Of a stretch of DNA of 64,000 nt, positions 1-8,926 are shown one piece after another. The notes beneath the pieces were generated by a model that ran no database searches, was not told the DNA's origin, and saw only the letters and a list, made by a program, of their open reading frames with translations. Each line of letters starts with the position of its first letter. The first letter of the stretch is position 1. This DNA is from Siccirubricoccus sp. G192 (GTDB lineage: Bacteria; Pseudomonadota; Alphaproteobacteria; Acetobacterales; Acetobacteraceae). Both the position numbers and the translations under genes were made by a program. Location: positions 4,738,501-4,802,500 of the forward strand of contig NZ_JAHREN010000001.1 in the NCBI RefSeq assembly GCF_019084075.1. Reading direction: 5' to 3'.

Positions 1-2
1 CC

Positions 3-644
3 GCCGCCGCCATGCAGGAGGTGGGCTACGACATGTATCCCTACCCCGCCGGCGCCACCGTGCTGATGCCGGACCGGCTGCGGCCGGAATGCCGCGTCAT
101 CGTCTCCTGGTCCGTGCCGCATCCGGAGATGAACGGCCGGGATCTCGCCGACGTCGCGCGCGGCTGGAACACCGATATCCGCAGCGCCGCCGAACGCCTG
201 CTGCCCGCTGGCGCCATCACCTTCCAGATGGACGAGGAGGATGTGCGCCGCATCATGGCGCATCCGCTCTCCGTCATCGGCTCGGACGGCATCCCGCAGG
301 AGGCGCATCCGCATCCGCGGCTCTGGGGCACCTTCCCGCGGGTGCTCGGCCTGTACAGCCGGCAACTCGGCCTGCTGGACCTGGAGACCGCCATCCACAA
401 GATGACAGGGCGCACCGCCGCGCTGTTCGGCATGGAGGATCGCGGCGTGCTGCGCCCCGGCGCCTATGCCGACCTGGTGCTCTTCGACCCGCACCGGGTC
501 ATCGACCGTGCGACCTTCGAGGAACCGACCCTGCCCGCCGAGGGAATCGAGGAGGTCTGGACCAATGGCGTGCCCACCTTCCGCGCCAGCCAGGGCATGA
601 CCGGGGAGCGGCCGGGCCGGCTGATCCGCCGCCACAGGGCCTGA
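3..644 (+). CDS. N-acyl-D-amino-acid deacylase family amidohydrolase (C-terminal part, cut by window edge)
   Basis: The frame is open to the left edge, so this is only the last ~213 residues of a protein that is usually about 500 residues; the N-terminal metal-binding half is outside. Visible family features are a GSDG turn (SVIGSDGIPQE), the stretch HPRLWGTFPRVLG and the closing sandwich signature LRPGAYADLVLFDP that ends metal-dependent amidohydrolases. Members remove the acyl group from N-acyl-D-amino acids or related amides in the cytoplasm. The downstream ThDP enzyme is on the same strand 70 nt away, so they may be co-transcribed. Substrate is inferred from family only; a dihydroorotase-like or N-acyl-D-glutamate deacylase is possible. 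Confidence 0.75.
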   Translation, partial: AAAMQEVGYDMYPYPAGATVLMPDRLRPECRVIVSWSVPHPEMNGRDLADVARGWNTDIRSAAERLLPAGAITFQMDEEDVRRIMAHPLSVIGSDGIPQEAHPHPRLWGTFPRVLGLYSRQLGLLDLETAIHKMTGRTAALFGMEDRGVLRPGAYADLVLFDPHRVIDRATFEEPTLPAEGIEEVWTNGVPTFRASQGMTGERPGRLIRRHRA

Positions 645-714
645 ACCACGCGCCGGCTTGGCGGCGGGCCCTGCCAGCGCTACGCAGCGGGGGCCTGAAG
701 GAGATGCGCGCCAC

Positions 715-2356
715 ATGCCCACCGCCGCCGAACGCCTCACCGAATTCCTGGCCGCCCAGGGCATCGACCGCGCCTTCTGCGTTCCCGGCGAGAGCTACAT
801 CGCCCTGCTGGACGCGCTGCACGCGCACGCCACCATCGACCTCGTCACCTGCCGCAGCGAGGGCGGCGCCGGCTTCATGGCGGTGGCGGATGCCAAGCTG
901 ACGCACCGGCCGGGGGTGGTGCTGGTCTCGCGCGGCCCCGGCGCCTGCAATGCCAGCATCGCGGTGCATACCGCCGAGCAGGATGCGGTGCCGCTTATCC
1001 TGCTGGTCGGTCAGGTGGAGCGGCGCGACCTCCGCCGCAACGCCTTCCAGGAGATCGACTACGCCAATATGTTCCGCGGTGTGGCGAAATGGGTCGGCGA
1101 GGCCACGGAGCCGGACCAGGTGCCGGAACTGATCGCCCGCGCCTATGCGCAGGCCATGGGCGGCGTCCCCGGCCCGGTGGTGCTGTCGCTGCCCGAGGAC
1201 GTGCTGGCGATGGACTGCGCCGCGCCCCTGGTGCCGGCCACCCTGTCCCGCCCGATGCCCCCCCGCCGCGGCGGATGTGGCACGGCTGGCGGAGCTGCTG
1301 CGCCGGGCGGAGCGGCCGATCCTGCTCGCCGGCCATGCCTTCGACACGCCGGGCGGGCGGGAGGCGCTGCTCGGCTTCGCCGAGGCCTGGCAATTGCCGG
1401 TGGCCGTCTCCTTCCGCCGGCAGGACCTGTTTCCCAACAACCACCCGCTCTATGCCGGCGATCTCGGGCTGCGGAACCCGGACGCGCAGCGCGCCGCCTT
1501 CGCGGAGGCCGATCTGGTGCTGGCGCTCGGCACGCGGCTCACCGACATCACCACCCAGGGCTGGACCTGGCCGGCACCAGGCCAGCGCCTGGTGCATGTC
1601 TGCGCCGAGCCGCGCTTCCTCGGCTGGCAATTCCCGGCGGAGCTTGCCATCGCCGCCGATGCGCGGGCGGTGATCGCGGCGCTGGCCGGCGAGGCCGCCA
1701 CCGCGCCCGCAGCGCGCGCCGGCTGGAATGCTCGGCTGCGCCGCCTCCATCTGGCGGATTGCGAGGTGGTGACCCGCCCCGCCCCGGACGGCATTCCCTT
1801 CGCGCTCGTCGCCAAGCTGGTGGAGCGCGTCGCCGCCCCGGATGCCATCGTGGCGCTCGATGCCGGTACCTTCGGCGCCCCCTTCTACCGCAAGACCGCC
1901 TGGACGCCGCCGCAACGCCTGCTGGCCCCCGTCTCCGGCGCCATGGGCTTCGGCATGCCGGCGGCGGTGGCCGCGGCGCTGCGCCACCCGGAGCGGCAGG
2001 TGATCTGCGCGCTCGGCGATGGCGGGGCGCTGATGACCGGCGCCGAGCTGGCGGTGGCGGTGGCGCGCGGCGTGCCGGTGAAGCTGCTGCTCTCCGACAA
2101 TGGCAGCTATGCCAGCATCCGCATCCACCAGGAGCGGGCGCATCCCGGCCGGGTTTCCGGCACCACGCTGGAGAACCCGGATTTCCTGCAATGGTGCGCC
2201 GCCTTCCGGGTGCCGGTGCTTGCGGTGGAGACCGAGGCCGACCTGCCGGCGCTGGAAGCCGCGCTGCGCGCACCGGGGCCCCTGGCGGCGGTGATCCGCA
2301 CCTCGCTCCAGGCGGTGCTGCCCAAGGGGCCGGCGGCCGATACCGCCGTGGAGTAG
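715..2356 (+). pseudogene. Thiamine-diphosphate enzyme (acetolactate synthase-like), frameshifted as read
   Basis: Three-domain ThDP-dependent enzyme. The N-terminal pyrimidine-binding domain (AERLTEFLAAQGIDRAFCVPGE, catalytic Glu at residue 49 in RSEGGAGF) is read in one frame. After the C7 run at 1258-1264 the central domain and the C-terminal cofactor domain (GDGGALMTG followed ~25 residues later by SDNGSY) continue in the next frame. Removing one C gives a continuous ~546-residue protein of normal family length, MPPAAADVARLAE across the join. Start chosen at ATG 715 with GAAGGAG 11 nt upstream. Such enzymes decarboxylate 2-oxo acids or ligate pyruvate; the true substrate is not visible. 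A base-calling error is more likely than a dead gene because both halves are well conserved. Confidence 0.8.
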
Positions 2357-2369
2357 GCTTGCACCTCCG

Positions 2370-2419
2370 GGCCGGTTCACGCCTCCGGGCCTGCGGCCCT
2401 TCGCCGACCGGGCCGGTCA
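2370..2419. repeat. REP-like dispersed element, copy A
   Basis: GC-rich imperfect inverted repeat beginning GGCCGGTTCACGCCTCCGG and ending CGACCGGGCCGGTCAG, lying between the convergent ends of the ThDP gene (2356) and the alpha/beta hydrolase (stop at 2417). Similar elements occur at about 17487-17545 and twice at 37679-37781, also between convergent genes. The arms can pair, so it may act as a bidirectional terminator (inference). Confidence 0.55.
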
Positions 2420-3268
2420 GCCCGCCAGGAAGCCGGCGACCAGCCCGATCTGCGCCGCGTCCATCAGGGCCGGCGCATGGCCGCAGCCGGGGATCTCCGC
2501 CAGCCGCACCCCCGGCCGCGCCGCCATCTCCCGCGCCGTCTCGGCCAGCAGCAGGTCGCTTTCAGCGCCGCGGATCAGCAGGGTCGGCGCGGTGACGCGG
2601 GCCCAGTAGGCGGAAAGGTCCATCGCCGCCGGCGCCACCGCCCGGATCGGGGTGGCGATGGCCGGGTCGTAATGCAGGCTGAGCCCGGGGCCAGGTTCGG
2701 CGGGGCGGCAGGAGGTGGCCGCCAGGTGCCGCCATTCGGCATCGGTCAGCGGGCCGAAGGGGGCATGGACGGCGCGCAGATGCGCCTCCAGCGCCGGCAG
2801 GTCGGCGAAGTCCGGCATCTCGCCGATATAGTCGCGGATGCGGGCCATTGCCGCCTCCGGCACATGGCTGCCGATATCGTTCAGCACCAGGCGGCGCACC
2901 GGGTTGCCCGGCAGCGCCGCCACCGCGATGCCGCAGATGCCGCCGAGCGAGGTGCCGATCCAGTCCACCGGCCCCTCCAGCCGCGCCAGCAGATGCGACA
3001 GCGCCGCCACATAGGTCGGTGGCGCATAGAGCGCCGGGTCGGGCAGCCAGTCCGAGGCGCCGCGGCCGGGGAGGTCCGGGCAGAGCACGCGCCGCCCCTC
3101 GGCCGCCAGCGCCCCGGCCAGCGCATCGAAATCCCGGCCGCTGCGGGTCAGGCCATGGATGCAGAGAACGGGGGCGCCATCCTCCGGCCCCCATTCCCAC
3201 CAGCGGAGCGTGAAGAAGCCGGGCGCCAGCAGGTAGCGGAGGGCGCCCTGCCGCATCCCCTGCCGCAT
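2417..3268 (-). CDS. Alpha/beta hydrolase
   Basis: A 283-residue cytoplasmic alpha/beta-hydrolase-fold protein. The oxyanion motif HG is at 38-39 (LCIHGLTRSG), the nucleophile elbow GTSLGG places Ser at 107, and the terminal GCGHAP provides the catalytic His at about 264. No signal peptide. The start ATG at 3268 follows only 2 nt after the stop of the upstream CoA-transferase gene, so the two are translationally coupled. MhpC/haloperoxidase-like hydrolases of this type cut ester, thioester or C-C bonds; the pairing with a CoA-transferase suggests a catabolic role, but the substrate cannot be read from sequence. Confidence 0.85.
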   Translation of the reverse strand: MRQGMRQGALRYLLAPGFFTLRWWEWGPEDGAPVLCIHGLTRSGRDFDALAGALAAEGRRVLCPDLPGRGASDWLPDPALYAPPTYVAALSHLLARLEGPVDWIGTSLGGICGIAVAALPGNPVRRLVLNDIGSHVPEAAMARIRDYIGEMPDFADLPALEAHLRAVHAPFGPLTDAEWRHLAATSCRPAEPGPGLSLHYDPAIATPIRAVAPAAMDLSAYWARVTAPTLLIRGAESDLLLAETAREMAARPGVRLAEIPGCGHAPALMDAAQIGLVAGFLAG

Positions 3269-3270
3269 CG

Positions 3271-4479
3271 TCAAACGATGCCCCTGGCCTTGAGGTCGGC
3301 GATCTCCGCCTCGCCCATGCCGAGCAGTTCGGAGAACACCTCCGCCGTGTGCTGGCCGAGCAGCGGCGGCGGGCTGCGGTAGTCGGGCGGCGTGGCGGAG
3401 AGCTTCACGGGGTTGGCGATGACCTTCACCGTCTCGCCGCTGGCATGCGGCATCTCCACCACCATGCCGCGCGCCTGCACATGCGGGTCGGCGAAGACCT
3501 GCTCCAGCGTGTTGATCGGGCCGCAGCCGATCTTCAGCGCCTCCAACTGGTCGATCCACTCGGCGGTGGTGCGGGAGCGCATCACCGGCGTCAGCGTATC
3601 CGTCACTGCCTGGCGATTGGCGACGCGCTTCGGGTTGCTGGCGAAGCGCTCGTCGGCCAGCAGGTGCTCCTGCCCGAAGGCCCGGCAGAAGCGCTCGAAG
3701 GTCGGGTCGTTGCCGACTGCCAGGATGATGTAGCCATCCTTGGTCGGGAATTCCTGGTAGGGCGCGATATTCGGATGCTGGTTGCCGAGCCGCGGCGGGT
3801 TCTCCCCGGTGGCGAGGTAGTTCATGCCCTGGTTCGCCAGCCAGGCCACATGCGTGTCCAGCATGCCGATATCGATCTGCTGGCCCTGGCCCGTGGCGTT
3901 GCGGTGCTGCAGCGCGGCCAGGATGCCGATGCAGCCATAGAGCCCAGCGAAGAGGTCGGCCACCGGCACGCCCACCTTCTGCGGCGAGCCGTCCGGGTCG
4001 CCGGTCAGGCTCATCACCCCGCCCATGGCCTGGATCAGCGCGTCATAACCGGGGCGCGGCGCATAGGGGCCGGTCTGGCCGAAGCCGGTGATGGAGCAGT
4101 AGATCAGCCGCGGATACTTCGCCGAGAGTTGTTCCCAGCCGAGCCCGTATTTCGCCAGCGCACCGACCTTGAAATTCTCGGCCAGGATGTCGCAGCTCTC
4201 CAGCAGCCGCTGGATGATGGCCTGGCCCTCGGGCTTGGCGATATCCACCGTGATCGACTTCTTGTTGCGGTTCACGCCGACGAAATAGGCGCTCTCCTTC
4301 GTGTTCGGCACGAAGGGCGGGGCGAAGCCGCGGGTGTCGTCCCCGGCTTCCGGCCGCTCGATCTTGATGATCTCGGCGCCGAGATCGCCCAGCATCTGGG
4401 TGCAGGTCGGGCCGGCCAGGACCCGCGTCAGGTCCAGGACGCGGATACCCTTCAAAGGGCCGGTCGGCGGCTTTTCCAT
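3271..4479 (-). CDS. Class III CoA-transferase (CaiB/BaiF family)
   Basis: A 402-residue class III CoA-transferase, which moves CoA between acyl-CoA and free acids through an aspartyl-CoA thioester. The N-terminal KGIRVLDLTRVLAGPTCTQ and LGAEIIKIERPEAGDDTR match the family; the catalytic Asp is most likely D175 in VPVADLFAGLYG. Start ATG 4479 has AAGGGGAC just upstream; in-frame upstream codons lack this. It is the first gene of a two-gene unit with the alpha/beta hydrolase (2 nt gap) and is divergent from the aldehyde dehydrogenase. Acyl substrate unknown. Confidence 0.9.
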   Translation of the reverse strand: MEKPPTGPLKGIRVLDLTRVLAGPTCTQMLGDLGAEIIKIERPEAGDDTRGFAPPFVPNTKESAYFVGVNRNKKSITVDIAKPEGQAIIQRLLESCDILAENFKVGALAKYGLGWEQLSAKYPRLIYCSITGFGQTGPYAPRPGYDALIQAMGGVMSLTGDPDGSPQKVGVPVADLFAGLYGCIGILAALQHRNATGQGQQIDIGMLDTHVAWLANQGMNYLATGENPPRLGNQHPNIAPYQEFPTKDGYIILAVGNDPTFERFCRAFGQEHLLADERFASNPKRVANRQAVTDTLTPVMRSRTTAEWIDQLEALKIGCGPINTLEQVFADPHVQARGMVVEMPHASGETVKVIANPVKLSATPPDYRSPPPLLGQHTAEVFSELLGMGEAEIADLKARGIV

Positions 4480-4592
4480 GCAATCAGTCCCCTTCCAGCT
4501 TCCGGCGCCGGGCCCAAGTGCCTTGCCGCGCGCGGGCCATGGAATCATTGTCCAGCCCGGCTTATACGACCCGCCTATCCCGGGAGGAACCC

Positions 4593-6104
4593 ATGCTCGA
4601 CCGGCCGCACCCCACCCCCTCTGCCCCCTCGAACGATCCCTTCGCGCTGGCCAAGGCGCTTTCAGGCTTTCATTTCATCGGCGGCGGCTATGTGCCCGCC
4701 CGCAGCGGCCGCAGCTTCGCGGTGGTGAACCCCGCCACCGGCCAGCAGGTGGCGCAGGCCGCCGAGGGCGATGCCGCGGATGTCGATGCCGCCGTGCGGA
4801 ACGCCGCTGAGGCCCAGAAGGAATGGGCCAAGCTCCCGGCGCGGAAGCGCGGCGCCCTGGTGCATCAATGCGCCGCCCTGCTGAAGGATCATGCCGAGGA
4901 ACTCGCGCGGCTCATCGCGCTGGAAACCGGCAAGGCGCTGCGGACCGAAAGCCGGGTCGAGGCCGGCGTGGTCGCCGATATCTTCGAATTCTTCGGCGGC
5001 CTCGGCAGCGAGTTGAAGGGCGAGAGCGTGCCCTTCGCCCCCAATGTCCTGAGCGTGACGGTGCGGGAGCCGCTGGGGGTGGTGGGCGCCATCATCCCCT
5101 GGAACGTGCCGATGCTGCTGATGGCGCTGAAGGTGGCGCCGGCACTGGTGGCGGGCAATTCCGTGGTGGTGAAATCCGCCGAGGAGGCGCCGCTCGCGGT
5201 GCTGCGCGTCTGCGAGCTGATGAACCGCGTCCTGCCGCCCGGCGTCTTCAACATGCTCTCGGGCTTCGGCCCGGAATGCGGCGCGCCGCTGGTCGAGCAC
5301 CCGCTGGTGCGGAAGCTGACCTTCACCGGCAGCGTCGAGACCGGCAAGATCGTGGCCAAGGCGGCGGCCGAGAAGCTGATCCCGGTCACGCTGGAACTCG
5401 GCGGCAAGTCGCCGATGATCGTCTTCGCCGATTGCGACTTCGACAAGACCGTCTCCGGCGCGCTGACCTCCATGCGCTTCACCCGCCAGGGGCAGAGCTG
5501 CACCGCGGCCAGCCGCATCTATGTGGAACGCCCGATCTTCGACCGCTTCGTGCAGGCGATGAAGACCGCGGTGGATGCCATGGTGATGGGCGACCCGCTG
5601 GACGAGAAGACCGATATCGGCACCATCATCTCGACCGGCCAGTTCGAGAAGGTGCAGAGCTTCATCGAGGAGGGAAAGGCGACGGCCGGCGCCACCGCGC
5701 ATGTCTGCTCCGCCATGCCGAAGGACCAGGCGCTGAAGAAGGGCCTGTTCCTGCAACCCGTCATCTTCACCGGTCTCGACAGCAAGAGCCGGCTGGTGCG
5801 GGAGGAGATCTTCGGCCCGGTGACGGTGATCCAGCCCTTCGACGAGCCGGAGGCGGTACTGGCCGAGGCGAATGACAGCGAATACGGCCTGGCCGCCAGC
5901 CTCTGGACCAACAACCTGAAGGTGGGGCTGGACCTCGCGCACCGGCTGGAGGCGGGGCTGGTGCAGATCAACCAGAACCTGGTGGTGCAGGCCAACCTGT
6001 CCTATGGCGGCGTGAAGAGCAGCGGCCTCGGCAAGGAGGCCTCGCTGGAGGCGATGCTGGAGCACTTCACTCACAAGAAGACGATCATGGTGAACATGGC
6101 CTGA
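4593..6104 (+). CDS. NAD(P)-dependent aldehyde dehydrogenase
   Basis: A 503-residue member of the ALDH superfamily oxidising an aldehyde to the acid in the cytoplasm. Seen directly: the cofactor/oxyanion region GAIIPWNVPM (Asn171), the FTGSVETG glycine motif, the general base Glu268 in LELGGKSP and the nucleophile Cys303 in RQGQSCTAA, plus EIFGPV near the C-terminus. Length is normal. Start ATG 4593 is preceded by CGGGAGGAAC. It is divergent from the CoA-transferase with a short shared promoter region. Closest general type is betaine-/succinate-semialdehyde-like ALDH; substrate not determinable. Confidence 0.92.
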   Translation: MLDRPHPTPSAPSNDPFALAKALSGFHFIGGGYVPARSGRSFAVVNPATGQQVAQAAEGDAADVDAAVRNAAEAQKEWAKLPARKRGALVHQCAALLKDHAEELARLIALETGKALRTESRVEAGVVADIFEFFGGLGSELKGESVPFAPNVLSVTVREPLGVVGAIIPWNVPMLLMALKVAPALVAGNSVVVKSAEEAPLAVLRVCELMNRVLPPGVFNMLSGFGPECGAPLVEHPLVRKLTFTGSVETGKIVAKAAAEKLIPVTLELGGKSPMIVFADCDFDKTVSGALTSMRFTRQGQSCTAASRIYVERPIFDRFVQAMKTAVDAMVMGDPLDEKTDIGTIISTGQFEKVQSFIEEGKATAGATAHVCSAMPKDQALKKGLFLQPVIFTGLDSKSRLVREEIFGPVTVIQPFDEPEAVLAEANDSEYGLAASLWTNNLKVGLDLAHRLEAGLVQINQNLVVQANLSYGGVKSSGLGKEASLEAMLEHFTHKKTIMVNMA

Positions 6105-6114
6105 GCCACGCCGG

Positions 6115-6148
6115 AACCGGCCGCGGTGCCCCGGCGCCGTGGCCGGTT
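6115..6148. terminator. Stem-loop between aldehyde dehydrogenase and tRNA-Pro
   Basis: A 12-bp stem (AACCGGCCGCGG pairing with CCGTGGCCGGTT, one G-T pair) with a 10-nt loop sits 10 nt after the dehydrogenase stop and 40 nt beyond the 3' end of the convergent tRNA gene. There is no clear T-run on either side, so a Rho-independent role is only probable. Confidence 0.5.
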
Positions 6149-6188
6149 ACGCTGCTTGCTGCGGCAGGGGGGGCGCCCGTGGGCGAAG

Positions 6189-6265
6189 TGGTCGGACCGG
6201 CGGGATTTGAACCCACGACCCCTTGTCCCCCAGACAAGTGCGCTACCAGGCTGCGCTACGATCCG
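6189..6265 (-). tRNA. tRNA-Pro(GGG)
   Basis: On the minus strand a full 77-nt cloverleaf can be drawn: acceptor CGGATCG/CGGTCCG, D arm GCGC...GCGC with loop AGCCTGGTA, anticodon stem CTTGT/ACAAG with loop CTGGGGG (anticodon GGG, proline), 5-nt variable loop, T arm GTGGG-TTCAAAT-CCCGC, discriminator A and a genomically encoded CCA. It reads proline codons CCC and CCU. It is convergent with the aldehyde dehydrogenase. Confidence 0.97.
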
Positions 6266-6378
6266 ACGCCGGGCGTGGTAGCATCCCAGGCCCGGCTCGG
6301 CTAGTCCAACGTCGTCCTTGCCGGAAACGCCCAACGTTTTCGGCCGGGACGGCACAGTTGGCCACCCTGACAAGGCTA

Positions 6379-6403
6379 GACCACAGCCTGAAAGGCTGTG
6401 GTC
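6379..6403. terminator. Perfect 10-bp hairpin downstream of degP
   Basis: GACCACAGCC and GGCTGTGGTC form a perfect stem with a 5-nt loop, 59 nt past the stop of the minus-strand protease gene. No T-run follows on the minus strand, so it could be a Rho-independent-like terminator or an RNA-stabilising 3' hairpin. Confidence 0.4.
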
Positions 6404-6461
6404 CAGGCCCGGCCCAGCCCCGGCGGCCCCCCCGAAGGCAGGCCGCCGGGTCCGGCCATCC

Positions 6462-7904
6462 TCAGCCAGTCCGCAGCGGCAGCGCGACGATCGCCCGTCC
6501 GCCCTCCCGCTCGATCTGCAGCGCGATGGCGCTGCGCCCGGCCTGGCGCGCCGCGTCAACCGCCTTGGCCACATCGGCCGGCCCGTGCACCACCTGGCCG
6601 CCGGCGCGGAGGATCACGTCGCCCGGCTGCATCCCGCGCTCCGCGGCCAAGCCATCCGGCGCCACCTGGGCCACCACCGCCCCTTCACCCTTGCCGTTCG
6701 GGGCCAGGGCCAGGCCAAGCTGCTCCCGCTCCTGCCCGGCCGCGCCGCCCTGCGCCATCCGGGCGTTGGGCGGCGTGCCGATGGTCACCTGCGGCTCGGT
6801 CCGCTCGCCATTGCGCAGCACGGCCAGCTTCGTCTCGGCGCCGGGCTTCAGCTCGGCCACCGCCGCCGCCAGGGCGCGCGGCTGCGCGATCGGCCGGCCA
6901 TTCACGCCCACGATCACATCGCCCGGCTGCAGCCCGGCCCGGGCCGCCGGGGAATTCGGCTCCACCGCGGCCACCACCGCGCCCTTGGCCTCCGGCACGG
7001 ACAGGGCCGCCGCCATCTCCGGGTCCAGCCGCTGCATGGAGACGCCGAGCCAGCCGCGCTCCACCCGGCCATGATCCTTCAACTGCGCCACCACATGCTG
7101 CGCGAGGCGCGAGGGCACCGCGAAGCCGATGCCGATATTGCCGCCGGAGGGCGAGAAGATCGCGGTGTTCACGCCCACCACCTCACCCGTGGTGTTGAAC
7201 AGCGGGCCGCCGGAATTGCCGGGGTTGATCGGCGCATCGGTCTGGATGAAGTCGTCATAGGGCCCGGCGCCGATCTGCCGGCCGCGCGCCGAGACGATGC
7301 CCGCCGTGGCGCTGGCACCGAGGCCGAAGGGATTGCCCATGGCCACCACCCATTCGCCGACGCGGAGATGGTCGCTGTCGCCAAAGGCCACGGTCGGCAG
7401 CGCACCACCGGCCTCCACCTTCAGCAGCGCCAGGTCGGTCTGCGGATCGGTGCCGACCACCTTGGCCGGCAGGTCCCGCCCATCGGCCAGTTCGACCTTC
7501 ACCTGGTCCGCATTGCCGACCACGTGGTTGTTGGTGACGATGAAGCCGGCCGGGTCGATGATGAAGCCGGACCCCTGGCCGGCGATCCGGCGCGGGGTCG
7601 GGCTGCCGCCATAGCGGCGGAAGAATTCCTCGAAGGGCGTGCCGCGCAACTCCGGCGGTATTTCGGCGGCGGCGTTCTGCACATGCCCGATCACGCTGAC
7701 CCGCACCACCGCCGGCGTCACCTTTGCCGCGAGATCGGCGAAGTCCGGCCCGGCCGGGCGTGGCAGGGCGATGGCGGTGCTGGCGGCGGGTGCCTGCTGG
7801 GCGGTGGCCTGGTGCGGCAGGGGGACGAGCGCGGTGGTGGCAAGCGCCAGCGCCAGTACGCCGGAGGCCAGGATCGCGCCGCGGCGGGGATTGGTCTTGG
7901 GCAT
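6462..7904 (-). CDS. degP: Periplasmic serine protease, DegP/HtrA family
   Basis: A 480-residue Do-type protease that degrades or refolds damaged envelope proteins. An N-terminal signal segment (about residues 9-36, ILASGVLALALATTALV ending ATAQQ) directs it to the periplasm. The trypsin-like domain carries His127 (TNNHVV), Asp157 (TDLALLK) and Ser231 (GNSGGPL); two PDZ domains follow (about 275-365 and 385-475, GLQPGDVIVGVNG and GMQPGDVILRAGG). Length is typical. ATG 7904 has GAGGAGC upstream. An inverted repeat TTTAC-N6-GTAAA about 94 nt upstream resembles a motif before the two-component regulator gene nearby, hinting at control by that system. Confidence 0.95.
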   Translation of the reverse strand: MPKTNPRRGAILASGVLALALATTALVPLPHQATAQQAPAASTAIALPRPAGPDFADLAAKVTPAVVRVSVIGHVQNAAAEIPPELRGTPFEEFFRRYGGSPTPRRIAGQGSGFIIDPAGFIVTNNHVVGNADQVKVELADGRDLPAKVVGTDPQTDLALLKVEAGGALPTVAFGDSDHLRVGEWVVAMGNPFGLGASATAGIVSARGRQIGAGPYDDFIQTDAPINPGNSGGPLFNTTGEVVGVNTAIFSPSGGNIGIGFAVPSRLAQHVVAQLKDHGRVERGWLGVSMQRLDPEMAAALSVPEAKGAVVAAVEPNSPAARAGLQPGDVIVGVNGRPIAQPRALAAAVAELKPGAETKLAVLRNGERTEPQVTIGTPPNARMAQGGAAGQEREQLGLALAPNGKGEGAVVAQVAPDGLAAERGMQPGDVILRAGGQVVHGPADVAKAVDAARQAGRSAIALQIEREGGRAIVALPLRTG

Positions 7905-7997
7905 GGTCAGCTCCTCATCTCGGGGCTACCCCCCGGGAAGAGGGGCGGCTGCAGCATGAGAGTGGTGCTTCGGCCCTCGTCCCGCCCTCGCCAGCGG

Positions 7998-8013
7998 TTT
8001 ACCGATCCGTAAA
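7998..8013. promoter_or_regulatory. Inverted repeat TTTAC-N6-GTAAA upstream of degP
   Basis: A perfect 5-bp inverted repeat in unusually AT-rich surroundings, 94 nt upstream of the protease start. The plus-strand string GGTTTACCGATCCG (7996-8009) recurs with one mismatch as GGTTTACCAATCCG at 9227-9240, upstream of the response-regulator gene. GTAAA half-sites are typical of CpxR-type envelope-stress regulators, but binding here is inference. Confidence 0.45.
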
Positions 8014-8145
8014 GGCAGGCGGTGGAGGCGCCGCCCCGGAGACCTTCGGGGCTGCCGCTTCGGCCGGCGCTGCGCGACCGCGGGTATTCGCCTGAATGCC
8101 ACCTATCGGGGCAGCCGCCCGTCCATCCCCATCCTGACCGGGTTT

Positions 8146-8545
8146 TCAGTCCGCCACGGCGGCGATCGTCTCCTGCCCGGAGAGTCTCGGTGCGTCACGG
8201 CAGAACGAGTCCCACAAGGCATCGAGACGGAGGGGGGGTCTCGGTCCAGTGCGCGACCAAGGGCAGGCCGAAAGGCTCAGGCCGGTCGCCGAGCCGCCCG
8301 AAGAGCTGCACGAAACGGACGTAGTCAGGCTCGCCGTCGAACCACACCTCGCCGCAGACGGAGCGCGTTTCGTCGCTGCCACCATGCTCGAAGTCGTGGA
8401 TGCGGATGTCGCGGAACAGGAGCTTTTCGTCACCGTTCAGGGCGGCGACCGCCATGACGGCCAGCCGGTCAATTCCGTCCCAGAATGCGCGAGCGGGCAT
8501 CACCGTCACGGTGATCGCGGCAGCCAGGGCGATGCGTGCGAACAT
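8146..8545 (-). pseudogene. Small exported protein of unknown function, frameshifted as read
   Basis: Begins with a clear signal peptide (MFARIALAAAITVTVMPARA) followed by AFWDGIDRLAVMAVAALNGDEK. After HWTET the frame enters a G7 run (8232-8238 on the plus strand) and drifts; removing one base gives TPLRLDALWDSFCRDAPRL and a stop at 8146, about 132 residues in all. I do not recognise the family; the mature part is acidic with HDFEHGG and EVWFDGEPDYVRFVQLF. It starts 24 nt after the upstream unknown gene, likely an operon. Function unknown. Confidence 0.6.
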
Positions 8546-8569
8546 TGGCCTCGACCTCCTGCCAAGCGG

Positions 8570-8926
8570 CTATCGGCGCCGCATATGGCGCGAACGGGGG
8601 CGCTGGAACGCAAGTCCCGAGCCAGGGGCAATCAGCAACCGGTTGGCCGCCGTGGCGAAGTGCTGGCCGGTGAGGCGATTGAAGACGGCGGGGCCGCAAC
8701 CGATCATCAGGAGTGCGGGCAACGGCATGACGAGGAAAGGGCTGCTGGACGCTCCGGCCCAATCCCGCGTTCGCAGTCGGATGACCTCAGCGCCCCAGGA
8801 TGCGCCGGCGCGCCGCACGGGCAGACCGCCCGACACAGCCCGTCGCGCGTGGTTCCCGATGTCCAACGGATAGGCAAGCGCGCTCGTGGCGACCATCGCC
8901 GCCAACCCCATGCCGATCGACTTCAT
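8570..8926 (-). CDS. Small hypothetical protein, probably membrane-associated
   Basis: 118 residues, starting at ATG 8926 (CGGGAGAC upstream) with a short hydrophobic N-terminus MKSIGMGLAAMVATSALAYP that could be a signal or anchor. A second hydrophobic stretch FLVMPLPALLMIGCGPAVF lies near residues 64-82, and the C-terminus is very basic (RPRSRHMRRR). No family recognised. First gene of a probable two-gene unit with the exported protein downstream; divergent from the response-regulator gene. Confidence 0.5.
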   Translation of the reverse strand: MKSIGMGLAAMVATSALAYPLDIGNHARRAVSGGLPVRRAGASWGAEVIRLRTRDWAGASSSPFLVMPLPALLMIGCGPAVFNRLTGQHFATAANRLLIAPGSGLAFQRPRSRHMRRR

